Positions 12,486-24,143 of a DNA stretch of 64,000 nucleotides are shown in pieces (position 1 is the stretch's first letter; the number at the start of each line of letters is the position of its first letter). The notes beneath the pieces were generated by a model. That model saw only the letters and a list, made by a program, of their open reading frames with translations. It was not told the origin of the DNA and did not search any database. Origin of the DNA: Aphelocoma coerulescens (taxonomy: Eukaryota > Chordata > Aves > Passeriformes > Corvidae); the NCBI RefSeq assembly GCF_041296385.1, contig NC_091020.1, positions 27,895,001 through 27,959,000 of the forward strand. The letters run 5' to 3'. Both the position numbers and the translations under genes were made by a program.

Positions 12486-14079
12486 ACCACAACTGTTATT
12501 CAGCGATAATTTTTTAATGAGTTTTATTCTAGTTTGGTAAAATATGTTGATGTCCCTTGATATTGAGTAATCTCTAAAATGGTTTCATTTTTGGTGTGGG
12601 GAAATAGCAGAATGAATGACCATTCTGTACTTGGGAGATGTTAAGTTCAGACCTGAAGGTACAGTTCATGAAGACAGTACTTCTACCTTATAAGGTTTTA
12701 AGAGTTTGAGAGCTGTCTGAAAATGATCCAGGTAGACTCTGTTCTTAAGTTTTAATGTTTTGGAGAGCTTGTATCCTGTCAAATACAGTGCTTTCATATC
12801 TCCAAAGATGAAATTTTCCCATTTTGCCTATGTAATATTTATATATGGACAGGAAATAGAAGTCAGAATCCACTTAATGTTGACCCCTGAGATATAATAT
12901 TGACCTCAGTGAGTATTAACTTCTCAGATCAATAAATGCTGTTATTGACCTCAAAGAAAAATCAATAGCAGCTTGTTAATTTGCAAACTATGACTGCAAG
13001 AAAATGGTACGCATTTTGTTCTTCATTATCACCTATTTATATCTATATTTTAATGCTTTCAGTATTGCCACCTAGAGATCATCATGTCAAAACATTTCAA
13101 TCCCAGCTGTTAGAAGGTTGGGGATACAGACATTATACATTATGGAATAATTGAGGAGCAGTACAGGTTAGTTCCCATATGTCATGAAAATAATACGCTG
13201 AACAGTTGTATTTCACCTGTGTTGTTTTTCTTTCTGGGGTAGTCCAGTTCATTTAATTTCATTTCCTCTGGTGTGCTTCATCAAAACATTGCATAAGAGT
13301 ACTATATTTTACCTGCCAGAAAAGATTTCGACATGAATAATAAGGGGGATGAAAACCTGACTACTGGAAACAAGAAGACTGAAAGTGATCACTACAAAAA
13401 ATCATAATTAATGTACAGCAGATTTTTCCTATTTACATGAGGATGACAGGTTTCTAGGCAATAATATGTTCTGAAATGTTACTGTGTGACTATATAACAA
13501 AGAAGAAAGTTTTAAATGACAAAGTATTGGTGGAAAAGTGTTGTTTTGTATCATAGCAGGTTTTGTATATGAACATTTAAATGTCAGGTTTTACAGATTT
13601 TGAAATGCCTGAAAAATGCCTATTGCTGAAATTCAAATGTCAACAGTTCTTCTGCATATATACCACTTCGATATTTAAACTTTAAAACCTCATCAATGAT
13701 TTAGTATTACTTTGGCCTTGTTATGATTTGACTGCCAAAAATTGCAGAGGCTGATTTGGTCTGGAGAGTAGTGTCTTCATTCACAGAAGACAAAGCACAA
13801 GTCTTTCAGCCTTTTACAGTCATTAATTCTGTCTGATACATCTGCAGTGATCTTGGCAAACTGATGACTGTGTTTAGAAAACTTTTCCATCATTAAATAA
13901 CAGTATGAGAGGTATTTAAATGCAAAAATTAAGGCCATACTTGCATTTTTGCAACTGAAGTTGCTGCAATTTTTTTGCCAGTTTGATGGCTATGTGGTTT
14001 TGCTCTTTAGTACCATGGGCTCCCAGAACTTCATTTAAGTATCCATGTAATCTTCTTGAGATAACAGAAACAATGATAT
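12486..14079. other. Gene-free AT-rich sequence
   Basis: No open frame of note, no recognisable repeat and no microsatellite. CpG is nearly absent. Nothing supportable is seen. Confidence 0.5.
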
Positions 14080-14124
14080 TATACTCATTCTGTGGATAGA
14101 CTGAAGCACAGTGATGTTAAATTT
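14080..14124 (-). mobile_element. Possible antisense MIR/CORE-SINE relic
   Basis: A short stretch, CATTCTGTGGATAGACTGAA followed by GCACAGTGATGTTAAATTT, resembles the reverse complement of the MIR 3' part. The MIR words there are CATTTTACAGATGAGGAAACTGAG and GCACAGAGAGGTTAAGTGA. Only about 45 bp can be matched before the adjoining poly(A) run interrupts it. Confidence 0.4.
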
Positions 14125-14125
14125 G

Positions 14126-14163
<38 letters not shown>
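14126..14163. repeat. A38 homopolymer
   Basis: 38 consecutive A. It is not preceded by any retrogene-like body that I can recognise, and the sequence that follows (GGAAGAAGGCAGCAC) is unique. It could be a retroposition tail of an unrecognised element or simple slippage expansion. It gives the spurious polylysine stretch in the open frame at 14092-14316. Confidence 0.95.
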
Positions 14164-14165
<2 letters not shown>

Positions 14166-16819
14166 AAGAAGGCAGCACTGCAGCACCAAGCTAGATTTGT
14201 TTCTGAGGTTCAGAAAAATGAGGCCTGTGCAGATTTGGAAAGATGTTTGTGGTTATTATGAGTATCTTTTCTGTCTTACAGATGTCCTGAATGGTCAGGA
14301 AGGGTGGTATCCTTAAGCCTATGTAGACATCCCAAATAGTAGGAGCATTTTCCTTGATTGTCTATGTTGTTTTGAGTTATGTCTGAGTAATCAAGTTTGG
14401 ATCCTTCTACAAGAGAGCAAAGCAAAAATGGTGGGAAAGCAGGAAGGTGGGAGATTTGGGGAGGAAGGAAAGGTCAAAGTCACACTTGCAGGAGGAGAGA
14501 TGATCTCAGTTTTACGGTTTAGGTTTATCTCTTTTCAGCCTACACAGATTGCAGGGCAGCACCCAGGTATTCCAAGTGTCAAATTGTCCACTCCAGCAGC
14601 TTTTTGTAGTAGAACCGGGAACAAAGTCTGGGGCAACCAGACAAACTGTTGATTGTGAGCCAAATGTAGCTCCTTGACTCTGCAGACCCTTTATTTTTCA
14701 AGACAGAAGTTACCTACTCTGCTCAGGGACACAGTGCTGCTAGTGGCTGGATCTCAACATCACCTCAGGTCTCAGGGTTTCAGGATATTTCTCATGATGT
14801 CTTAATGGATGGCTGGTACCTGGGGAGTTTTCTGCTCTGGAAGCATTGTCTTCAAGGTGTAGTGGAGTTCAAGAAAAAGCCTTATGAATTCAAAATGCCA
14901 GTCCTCATTTATGAATGCTTTATTTTCTCTTCTGATATTCTCTGTAATCACTAGAACTGTTTACTTAACTGATGAGAAGCTCTTAGGACTGATTCCATGT
15001 CTAACTTACCCAAAGGAGACAGAAATATAAAATAATCCACAATGTTTTGATTTTGAAAGTCTTGTTCAGAATCCAGTTTATGCAGTACATCAGAAGGAGT
15101 TCAGTTTATAACTATAAAATCACTGAATTTAACTTCTTAATAGATGTCACTGATGGCAGACTTACTGATTTCCATAACTGAAATCTTTTGAAATTTTGCA
15201 CTAATGGTCAGTGGGGCACAAGCTAGTAATGTTATGAGATAAAATGTTCTGCTTAGCCACTTGTGAATGACTTTTACTCTCCACATTTTCCTTTATTAAG
15301 GAAATTTTCCATTTACTTCCTATTTGGGGAAAAAGTCTCTACATTATTAAAGTATATAAAATATTTGATGCTGTAAAATGGATCTATTTTAGTTTGATAA
15401 ACTAGAAATATCCTGCACTGTGAGGGTCATAGCTTATAATACATACTGTTAGTACTTTTTCATTTTTTTATATTAGGAGATTAGTGAAAAATAAGCTCTA
15501 TCAATTAAGTTTTTATTGCAAAATTATCTTCAGATGTACAGCAGTGAAGATGATATTGAGTGATAACACTGAGTGGATTTTGTATAAAGCAATTACAACT
15601 TGAAAACCACAATCTGAATGAAAATATTGCTTAGGGTTTTTTGTAATCTAGCATTAATACCAAAAAACTCTTCCTTTGGAAAGTGCTTAAATTACCTCTA
15701 TTAAACACAAGACATTCCTAAGGTGTACGTGTGCTACTGACTGAAAAATACTTATATCTGGTTTCACTGCTCATGCTTTGTCAAATCTGTAAAGTACATA
15801 TGAGTATATAGTTCCACTTCATAAGGTGTTTGTTTAGTAATACCATGTTTTCATAAAAACATTAATTTTTATATGGATAATGGAGTTCTTAATTCAGAAA
15901 TTATCTTATGTAGATGCAATTTGATGGTATGAAATCCTCTGCATTCCTAAAAGCAGTGATCTACCCTGAGAGAAGTAGCAAGCTTTTTCCTCATGTAATG
16001 CAATACACATAGTCACATATGTTTACTTGACATGCTATTCTGGAGTTGAAAGTGCATTGAGCTTTGCAAAATGAATTCCAAGAACTTCAGAAGTGAATTG
16101 TTTAATTCTGCTGATAATGAATGAAATCTGTCTGAACACTTGAATCATTCCTTTCATAGTGTTCCATTCTGACATCACACCTTTGGTGGGACAGGCAGTC
16201 CCTCAAAACACATAAAGGAATCTGTTAATTTAAAGAAATAAAGCCAATTGTTCAAGAGCTGCAAAGCACTTCAGCCCCTTTTTATGACATAGGTTATTTT
16301 GCTTGTGGGATTCACTACCCATTTTGGAACAGCATACTTCAAAATATTTTATTGAGTGCATATACAAGAGAAGTTGTAATAAACCGAAGAGAATTTGTAA
16401 TAAACCGAACAGCACCTTAAGGAGGGTCAAATAATTTCCGAAGTGTGTTGGTTGCACTCCATTGTTTCATTGTAGATAAATAGTTTGTGTCTCTGACCAA
16501 ATCTCCAGTGATGCCAGCACAAATCAAGACAATTGAGTCAAGTGGTTACAGGTTCCCAACCTTTCAAATTGATCAAATTGAAATAGCCCATTAGGAATTG
16601 ATTTAAATCAGTTTAGATAAGCTCAGTGTTAGTCCTGGCCCTTGAGGCTTTGGCTACTGAAAGTTCACTTGAAGCTGGACATATACCAGCTCCACAGGCC
16701 ATCAACTTTATTAGTGTGGAGATAAGCTGATTAGATCTTGTCAATCAAAGGTGCCAATATCTCAATTGAGTGTCTCTCCCAGTCTTTTTCTCCTTCTTTG
16801 TTGCCCGCTTCAATGCCTT
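14164..16819. other. Gene-free unique sequence
   Basis: No recognisable gene. The 74-75 codon open frames (14428-14652 plus; 16230-16457 minus) lack domains. The latter owes its repeated Leu-Phe-Gly-Leu-Leu-Gln to a 21-bp tandem duplication listed separately. Confidence 0.5.
16374..16409. repeat. Two-copy 21-bp tandem duplication
   Basis: TTGTAATAAACCGAA occurs at 16374-16388 and again at 16395-16409, with period 21. The 15-bp core is identical in both copies, which suggests a fairly recent local duplication. It includes a rare CpG in each copy. Confidence 0.85.
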
Positions 16820-16858
16820 AAAAAAAAAAAAAGAGAGAGAGAGCAAGCAAGAGAGAGA
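16820..16858. repeat. Poly(A) plus GA-rich microsatellite
   Basis: Twelve to thirteen A are followed by AG units, interrupted by CAAGCAAG and then AGAGAGA, running into TGTGTGTG. This is a compound simple repeat. Confidence 0.85.
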
Positions 16859-17036
16859 TGTGTGTGTGCATCCCCCTGGTTGTCACCAAGCAGGGTGCAA
16901 GGGCACTGTGATGATGTGATGACTATATTAAAGAGGACATCAATTTGTTTTAAAGTGTTTTGATTTTTTATGGTGGCATTAAGAGAGAGAACATTGTGGT
17001 TGCAGCTTTACTAGAAAGCAAAGAGTTCTAGAAGGG

Positions 17037-17057
17037 AAAAAAAAAAAAAAAAAAAAA
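17037..17057. repeat. A21 homopolymer
   Basis: Twenty-one A followed by GAAG. There is no recognisable retroposed body upstream. Confidence 0.9.
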
Positions 17058-20000
17058 GAAGTGTTTCTTTGAAACCTACCGGGTCTTTGAGTCTTGCTGT
17101 GCCAATGGGCGCTTAAGTGCTCCTGTAACTGGCATACTCTGATCCACCACCAGCTTAGGTACTATTCTTCTCTCCAAATTATTCACTTACATAAAATAAA
17201 ATTATTTCTGGATGTTTAATCCTTGCAGAAATAATTTTAAACATTTGTTAAATATAGCCTGCTTGGGAAGTGTTTGGTTATGCCAGTAATGAGCGTGATG
17301 TAACAGCCTGGGAAATTACTGGGTAAATTAAGGTCAGGTTAGAACATATACACTGACCCTCTCTCTGGAAATGAAGCTGTGCATGCACTGAATAAGTACA
17401 TGCAGGTATTTGCATCTCTGCTTTGCAGAGGTGAAAAAACAGATACAGAGAACATCAGCTGTAAAAATGGAATAGCAGTGTTTCAGCTTTAGGCTTCATC
17501 ATATAGTTAAAGATGGTATAGTGGAAAACTGGGCTTTTGTTCTTCACATCTGAAGTTTGCTCACACCATGTCTCCCTCATACTTCAAATGCAAACAACAG
17601 AAGCCTGTCCTTTTCTTCCATCACCCTACACTCACCACCCAATGAAGGCTGGAGCTACAGCGCTGCAGAACTACATTGCCACACTGGATTATCTCTTTAT
17701 CAGTTATTCTTCACTCCACTGTATCAATTTTGTGCTAACCAATCAGGCACTCCTCTTAGAAAAGACTGTTTGACTATTTCTTCTAGATAAATGTATTTAT
17801 AGCTACACAGATCCACACAGGCAACTCATGTGCTATGTCTTGGGGAGAGAAAGGGAATTACTTGCTCCCTCCAGAAGACTTCTAGTTAATGCTGCTATTT
17901 GGGGATATTCCAGGGGGGAAAAAAATGTATTAATTGTGTGCAGATCCTAATTATTCACTTGGGTACTGGAGTTCAGGTATAACTGTGGTTTCTGTTGCAA
18001 ACTGAAACACCATGTATTTACACAGAACAGAATGATGCTCTTCTCTGATCTTACCTTTGTTTCCTACCAGTCTCACCAGCTCCCTGTTCAGGCTGCAGGT
18101 GGAGAGGAATGGCCAACTTTATCACAACGAGGATATAACACTGAGCTGTCTAAATTATTCAAGTAGGAGTTTTCTTTTGCCCCCCTCCCAGAAAAGATTA
18201 TAAGTTTCAAGCAGATTTAAAGATATTTCCATGGAAGAAATTGTAGGGAAGAACAGCCTTATTGCCTTATTGTTGCTAATTAGAATTCCTCTGTGTTTAG
18301 ATGGGGTTATTGAGCTGTATTTTTTTTTTCATGTTTAATACATGCTTAACAGCTCTGATGCTGCAGCTACCGTCGATTGGAAGCAAATGTTCTTTTAAGA
18401 AGTTATTGAAGGAAATCTATCTAACAGACCACTAGTCAAATGATGCACTTTTTTTCTCTGGCTACTTCCCATACTGAAATCACTAACTCATTGTTGAAAA
18501 TCTTATTTTGAAGGCTAAAAAGAAATGTGTTGGAGTTCCAACTTGCCCTTTAATTGATCTGCCTTACCATCATTAGTCATATTTTTTCACACTGATGTTT
18601 GTTGTAATGCAGTCATCTTTGAAAACACTTTTTATTTTTCTGATTGTGTGGAACTGGACAGCATAGAACTGAATCATCAGTTAAAAAATAAGGTGATAAT
18701 ATTTGATAGAATCTAGTGTTTCTTGATAAGACTGGGTAGTATGATCATGACTTCCAAAATAATTTGTACATTTTTAAAAATATGGTGCTCTCAACTTGAA
18801 ATTACAGATAGATGAAACATGTTTTGTCTTGACTGTTCCAAGAGTGTTAAATAACATTTTTATGTCTTCTTTCATACAAGTTGCAAGTGGAGGAGCTGAG
18901 TTCTGTCCTGATGGCTGAGTCTAATGTAGTTTCATAGAACCATAAAATTTATTGCTGTGTTTATTTCAGCAGGCTCTTCAGTTATTACTTATATTAAGCT
19001 TAATATAAAGGCACAGATGTCAGTAAATACAATTTCTAGAAAGATGTGTTAGCCAAATAAGCAGGCATTTTTGTCAAGTTTTTACTTCAGGGCTACAAGT
19101 GCTACTGAAGTTATTTGAAGTTTGCATCATATGTGTACTGTATTTGGGTTGAGTGTGCCTAATGAAAATTATATATGCTTGTAAACATCCTCCCATTGTT
19201 GTTTAATAAAAGCAAATCTAGAACATTGCCAGAAGGACTTGTATGCTAAGGCTCTCTTTGACAGCAGATTTGTACTGTTCTAATTGAAAGTGCTTAAAAG
19301 TCGTTTAAGGAGCGTCTGTAACTTTGAGGCCACCATCTTGAGGGAATGGTTTCAATGTAGTGACTCCAGTTTGGACATAAATAAAAAAATACTGGCAAGT
19401 GCTTAGGGTTTTCTTCCTTTGGAAGTGTTCTTGTTGAGCAACCAAGACAACCATTTGGTTTGTGGCATTGTTACAGCTTAGATTTGAAAGCTTGAGAAAA
19501 TCATCAGTACACTCTTTTCCACTGTGTTAGTTTCCTTTTTTTTTTTTCTTTTCTAAAAAATTACTTTTTAGCACTGTTTTTTTCCTAATCAGCTCATGAA
19601 TGTGTTTCAGGTAATGTAAATTAAGAAAATATGTAAAGTAAGAACTGGAAAGAATTACTCTGTGTACCTGGACTTCATTCTCCAAGTTCCCCCAGCCACC
19701 TTCTAGAGATAATATTTACTGGCTACCTCTGTGCTAATTACTGTACAGAAATGTGTTGCATATATGGCGCTGGATGCCATGTTAGAGGTATCCTCTGTGA
19801 GATATCAAACACAGAAGCAAAGATGTTTTAGTATTAAAAAAAAAGATTTAATTGATATTTCTTTTATGTTCTTCCTTGGAGATTAGTCCATCTTCAAGCA
19901 TTAGAGGGCCACAAGCATCCATTTTGCCTGTTTACCCTGCAGCTTGCCAGTTTTCTAACCAGGGAGGAATGTAAGTGAATATTGGAAAATAAAATTGTGT

Positions 20001-20339
20001 TTGCCTAAGCTTCCTATCCAGAAGACTTTTGATTTTAATGAATTTGACAGAAAATGTAATTCAGAAAATGTCCTCACTTTTGCTTTTTAAAATCGTAATC
20101 TTGAATTGTGAGGTAACACAACTGTTCTCCTTTTAGAACAACATTCATATGTCTTTGATCTCTACATTTGGGGAATTCTCATTAGCTTAACACATTCACA
20201 TTCAGGAAAAGTCTTACAAGGAGGGAGGATTTTTCTTAAATGGGGAAAAAAAAGGAAAACAAAAAAGGGACAGAGAGAGAGAGAAGAAAAATCTTTTCCT
20301 GTTTCTTCCCTGAGGCTGGACTGTTTATCACTCCATCCT
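17058..20339. other. Gene-free sequence with a perfect palindrome
   Basis: No supportable gene. Open frames at 17537-17790 overlap each other in two frames and show no domain. The segment around 17405-17475 (CTTTGCAGAGGTGAAAAAAC then AGATACAGAGAAC) faintly recalls a MIR tail but is too weak to call. A GA-rich patch sits at 20272-20285. The perfect palindrome is listed separately. Confidence 0.5.
18989..19008. repeat. Perfect 20-bp palindrome
   Basis: TTATATTAAGCTTAATATAA is its own reverse complement and is centred on a HindIII-type AAGCTT. It has no spacer, so it would form a two-fold symmetric binding site or a weak cruciform rather than a looped hairpin. A symmetric site of this length is unusual but can arise by chance in AT-rich DNA. 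Confidence 0.9.
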
Positions 20340-20780
20340 TGTTCGATAGAAGTGAATTTTATAATAAAATTTTCCCTAATCGGGCTCTGTCAGTGAGGTG
20401 TCTTATCGTGGGGAGGAAAATGACACCGATCCTATCGAAAAACAGAGACGATGTCACAGTGTCCGCAATCACAGCTACTCAGCCTCCATATCTACCTTCT
20501 CCACAAACACCAAGCACTGCTTTTTCATAAGAACATCAAAACCTAGCGAAGTCATTAAAATTGCACCCGCGTAGAGTTGCAGGGATCAGCCACACTAGCG
20601 CAAAATGGGATGTGGGAAAACAGACTCTCTAAATGTGCTAATTCCATTGTCACGTGTTTACGGCTTAATTTTAATCAGTTAAAAAAGCCACACATTGCAA
20701 TAAATTGGCATTATCTTCTGTGACACCAGAGGACACAGTTGGTTCAAGGATTTAGAGGGTCGCTGGCAACAGTATATAGT
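20340..20780. promoter_or_regulatory. Candidate conserved enhancer, CpG-retaining block
   Basis: I count about 14 CpGs in 440 bp, against near-absence in the kilobases on either side. The block carries an E-box CACGTG (20651-20656) joined to a forkhead-type GTTTAC (20656-20661). Next come TTAATTTTAATCAG homeodomain-type words and a CATTGCAATAAA word. This mix of dense TF-like words and retained CpG is typical of deeply conserved noncoding elements near developmental genes. The upstream half is also open as the end of a 96-codon frame (20240-20530 plus), whose C-terminal part is Pro/Ser/Thr rich. I see no splice sites that would make it an exon. Conservation was not tested. Confidence 0.42.
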
Positions 20781-22148
20781 GTTACAGACAAAGTATTTTT
20801 ACGCTTGAACTACGGTAGCTAAGGTGCAATCCCCAGTTAAGACTGCAAACAAAGACTATAACCCACACAGTACTAAGTTCAACATGCAGACCACCTTCAG
20901 CCTGGAGACAGTGTAGAATGCTAAACTGAATAGTGCTGAAGAACATTTTTTAATTTAATGGTTAAAGGTAATTTTCTGGCCAGTATAATTGAGGTTGCAG
21001 TTCAGTAGCATTCTCTTATGTGTCCTGTACCAAAATGAAGAAAGATCTATTGGAAAAATCCCTTTGCTGTATTTGCATTCAGTTTCTAAACTGATGGTGC
21101 TTGTTTACAATGTGCCATTAGATTTCTTCCTCAAAACTATTCATTGCATTTTCTGTTCTTCTACTCACGGAAATGTAGGTAAATCAGCCAACAGGGAGTG
21201 AAACGTGATAGAAGGAATACTGCTGCTTCCAATGAAAGGTTTATGGAAACTTTAGGTTTTATAATTAGGTAGTACCACAGGTCACATGAGAATTGTGCAT
21301 GGTATCCATCTCTACTCCTCCCATTTTCTTTCTTTTCCTTTCCCCCTCCCCCTTAGACTTGTTCTTTCACTTGAATATGGCTGATCAAAATGTTTATAAG
21401 CAGCAGGAGAATTATTTTCCGTAGAGCAGTATGATCTAACTAGTAAACATCCATTTCAATAAAACCATGTCTATAAAAGTTGTCTAGTTTTATTTCAATG
21501 GATCAAACATGAAAAATGTGTGTGACCAGTTTAATTCTAGAATGAGCAAACAGCAACCAAAGAAACAATTGGAGTAGGAATTTAACTTTTACAGAATAAA
21601 TATCTCTTTTCAGGCTACGAGCATGTCCATAGCCAAACGCAAATGTCTATTTGAATCAGCACTAAAGAGCACTGCTAGATAAATACACAAAGCCATTAGT
21701 GCTAAAAACAAGATGTGTTCAGTATAGGATGCAGGTTGTCATTCTGCTGTTTCCCACATTTGATTTTTTGGCTTGGACAATTTAGTGACAAGTATGTGGC
21801 TGATCATTTCCATGTAGTCTAAGCACTACAAGCTCTTCAAAAATAAACTTGAAAATGGCCAGAGAAACTATTAACAGTCAGCAATGAACAGCATTAGTAA
21901 ATAAAGTGAAATAGTGTATGGATTTGTTTTGCATATAAAGAAATAGGAGCATTTGACCTATTTGTAAACAAACCTGCAAAACTGTTTTGAGATGGAATGC
22001 AAAGGGACAACATTATCCAAGCTTGAGTTAAATCCAGGAATTTTTCATTAATTGCGTGTTTACGAAAAATAAGAGATGCTAACAATGAAAAAAATGCCTG
22101 AAATATCTAAAAGAGGTTTTGCACTCCTCAAATTAACTTATGCAAAAT

Positions 22149-22220
22149 TTTTTCTGAATTTGATATATATTTTTATTTATTTATATAAATTATCTGCTTT
22201 TTCTGAATTTAATATATATT
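22149..22220. repeat. Two-copy partial duplication, period 49
   Basis: TTCTGAATTTGATATATATTT at about 22152 recurs as TTCTGAATTTAATATATATTT at 22201, with one mismatch over 21 bases. The intervening DNA is an AT-rich TTTATTTATTTATATAAAT run. Confidence 0.75.
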
Positions 22221-23055
22221 TCTGTGCTGGCAGCTTTCTTACTTATTTGGGTTTGTAACATGATGCAAGCCATGTTATTTGCACTTCTTACCTACTTAAA
22301 CAGCTTGAGTAAATATGCAGGGTCATTTTATTAGAATAATAGAAAAAAAAAAGAATGGAGTGTAAATATAAAACACTGTTCTTTTCTATGTCTGGATTAG
22401 CAACGAACTCTGCATGACAAAAAAAAGACTTCTTTATGTCGGTATACTTGGCTTTATAAAACCATTATGACTTTGTTCCCTAAAACAAAATACAAATATC
22501 TGATAGTTAAAAATATTTAATTTGAGAGTTTTGCCTCTACATTTCTATGGATCTGTGCTTGTATTCTGTTAGGAAGAAAGTGACATACAATTTCTTTTAA
22601 AAAGCCTTTTTATTTTTATTTAAAATCTGTCAAATTAACTAGGGGAGTGTTTCTTTAACTAAACAAACTGCTCTGCTTGCAGGTCTCCCCAGTTAAGACC
22701 CCCTAAGATTGTTCAGCTCACTTAGAACAAGTGGTAGAGGTCATGACATGACATAGCCAGGTATCGGACACCCACTTGGAATGAACAAACTGGTATTTTC
22801 ACCAGTCTGAAAATTATTATCCAGTTATTTAGAGGCATGAGCTGAGCAGTCCCTGTCTTTTTCACACCTTCTCTCTCCCCGGTTTGTACAGTCCACACTT
22901 AGACCCTGTGCTGCAACTGATTTGTGATCAAATTTAAGTGGAATTACTGAGTTTGGTTACTTTGAACTGAGTGAAGGCTGTGGTGGGGAAGTGGGAAAGC
23001 TAATTCACGTTAAATGCATATATAGGAGAGTATTTGTGCTTTGCATTGTTCTGTG

Positions 23056-23079
23056 CTTAGCTTATAGCTGTAAGCTAAG
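23056..23079. repeat. Inverted repeat, 9-bp stem
   Basis: CTTAGCTTA (23056-23064) and TAAGCTAAG (23071-23079) are perfect complements around a 6-base loop. There is no T-run or other sign of a terminator. This is probably chance. Confidence 0.75.
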
Positions 23080-24081
23080 AATTTACTCCTGACTTGTAAT
23101 CAGAGTAGTAAAACATTTTACACTGAATATATCGCTTTGGAAATGAAAGCGTAAGTCTAAGTAGGTATTCTGTCTCTGAAAATAAGAACACAAACCAAAC
23201 AGTATTAATGTACCCAAATGTGCATTTTAAAGATGGTGAGGTGAAATTATGTTATATATACATATATATTTACATTGTGCAGTATCTTTTTAATAAAGGT
23301 TGAGTGAAAACCATTGTTTCAGGTCTAGTCCTACAGAGAAATAACAAAATATACTTATTTATTAATTCTGCACAGCATCACTTGAATTTCATGTTTCATG
23401 TTGTCAATAATTTCATTAATTTAGGTCTGTAAGTATGCATATTGTATTAAAATAGTCCTTCATTTATGCAGACATCACTTTTGGAAATTGTGGGTATGTT
23501 TGATTATCTAAATGCAACAAAACCAGAGGGTTGGCACTCATTTCTAAAATCAGAAACTTGCTGTGTTCTACTTTTGCACACATAGGCTGCGCCATTGAGC
23601 CACCAGTCAGATAAAACTGCTTCTGACTTGATATTGTGTAATGGGTGGAACTAAAGATGTACTTAAGAGAGCTGGATATCAGCATCTTTTTGTGTTTGTT
23701 ACCATAATGGAATTTGGGGAAAATGCAGCATGTTTCTAAGCACCTACTTGTAACATTAGTCAGTGTCTTATAAGTTTGACCCTATTAGGATTTTTTGTAT
23801 CCATAAATATGCCATAGTTACTTTTTAATACAGTGCTTATAACACAGTTATTTGCTCTTTTGAAATGTATATCAATTTCCTATTAAACATTTATCTGCAT
23901 GCTAGGGATATTAATAATAAATTTACCAAAAAAAGCATATAGCTGTATTTGAGTAAGAATTAAAAATACAGTGTTAATAATATGCAAGTTTTTCCTGAAC
24001 AGGATTTAAACTTAATTAATTTCAAAAAGGTGTCTGTTGTTCTAATTAAAATAACTTTTTCAAGACGTGCAAAGATACTTT

Positions 24082-24143
24082 TTATATATAAATATATATA
24101 AAAATATATATATGTATATATGTTTTTCTATCTATCTATCTAT
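24082..24143. repeat. AT dinucleotide tract and (TCTA)4
   Basis: An imperfect TA/AAATA tract of about 40 bp is followed by GTTTT and then four TCTA tetramers (24127-24143). This is a compound microsatellite. Confidence 0.85.

Noticed and set aside
17405..17475. Weak similarity to an antisense MIR tail
   Set aside because: Only scattered words (GCAGAGGTGAAAAAAC, AGATACAGAGAAC) agree; too short to separate from chance.
20240..20530. 96-codon frame over the CpG-retaining block, considered as an exon
   Set aside because: The N-terminal part is a polypurine Lys/Glu run, there are no good splice sites at the block's edges, and the CpG-rich zone continues well past the stop. A regulatory element fits better.
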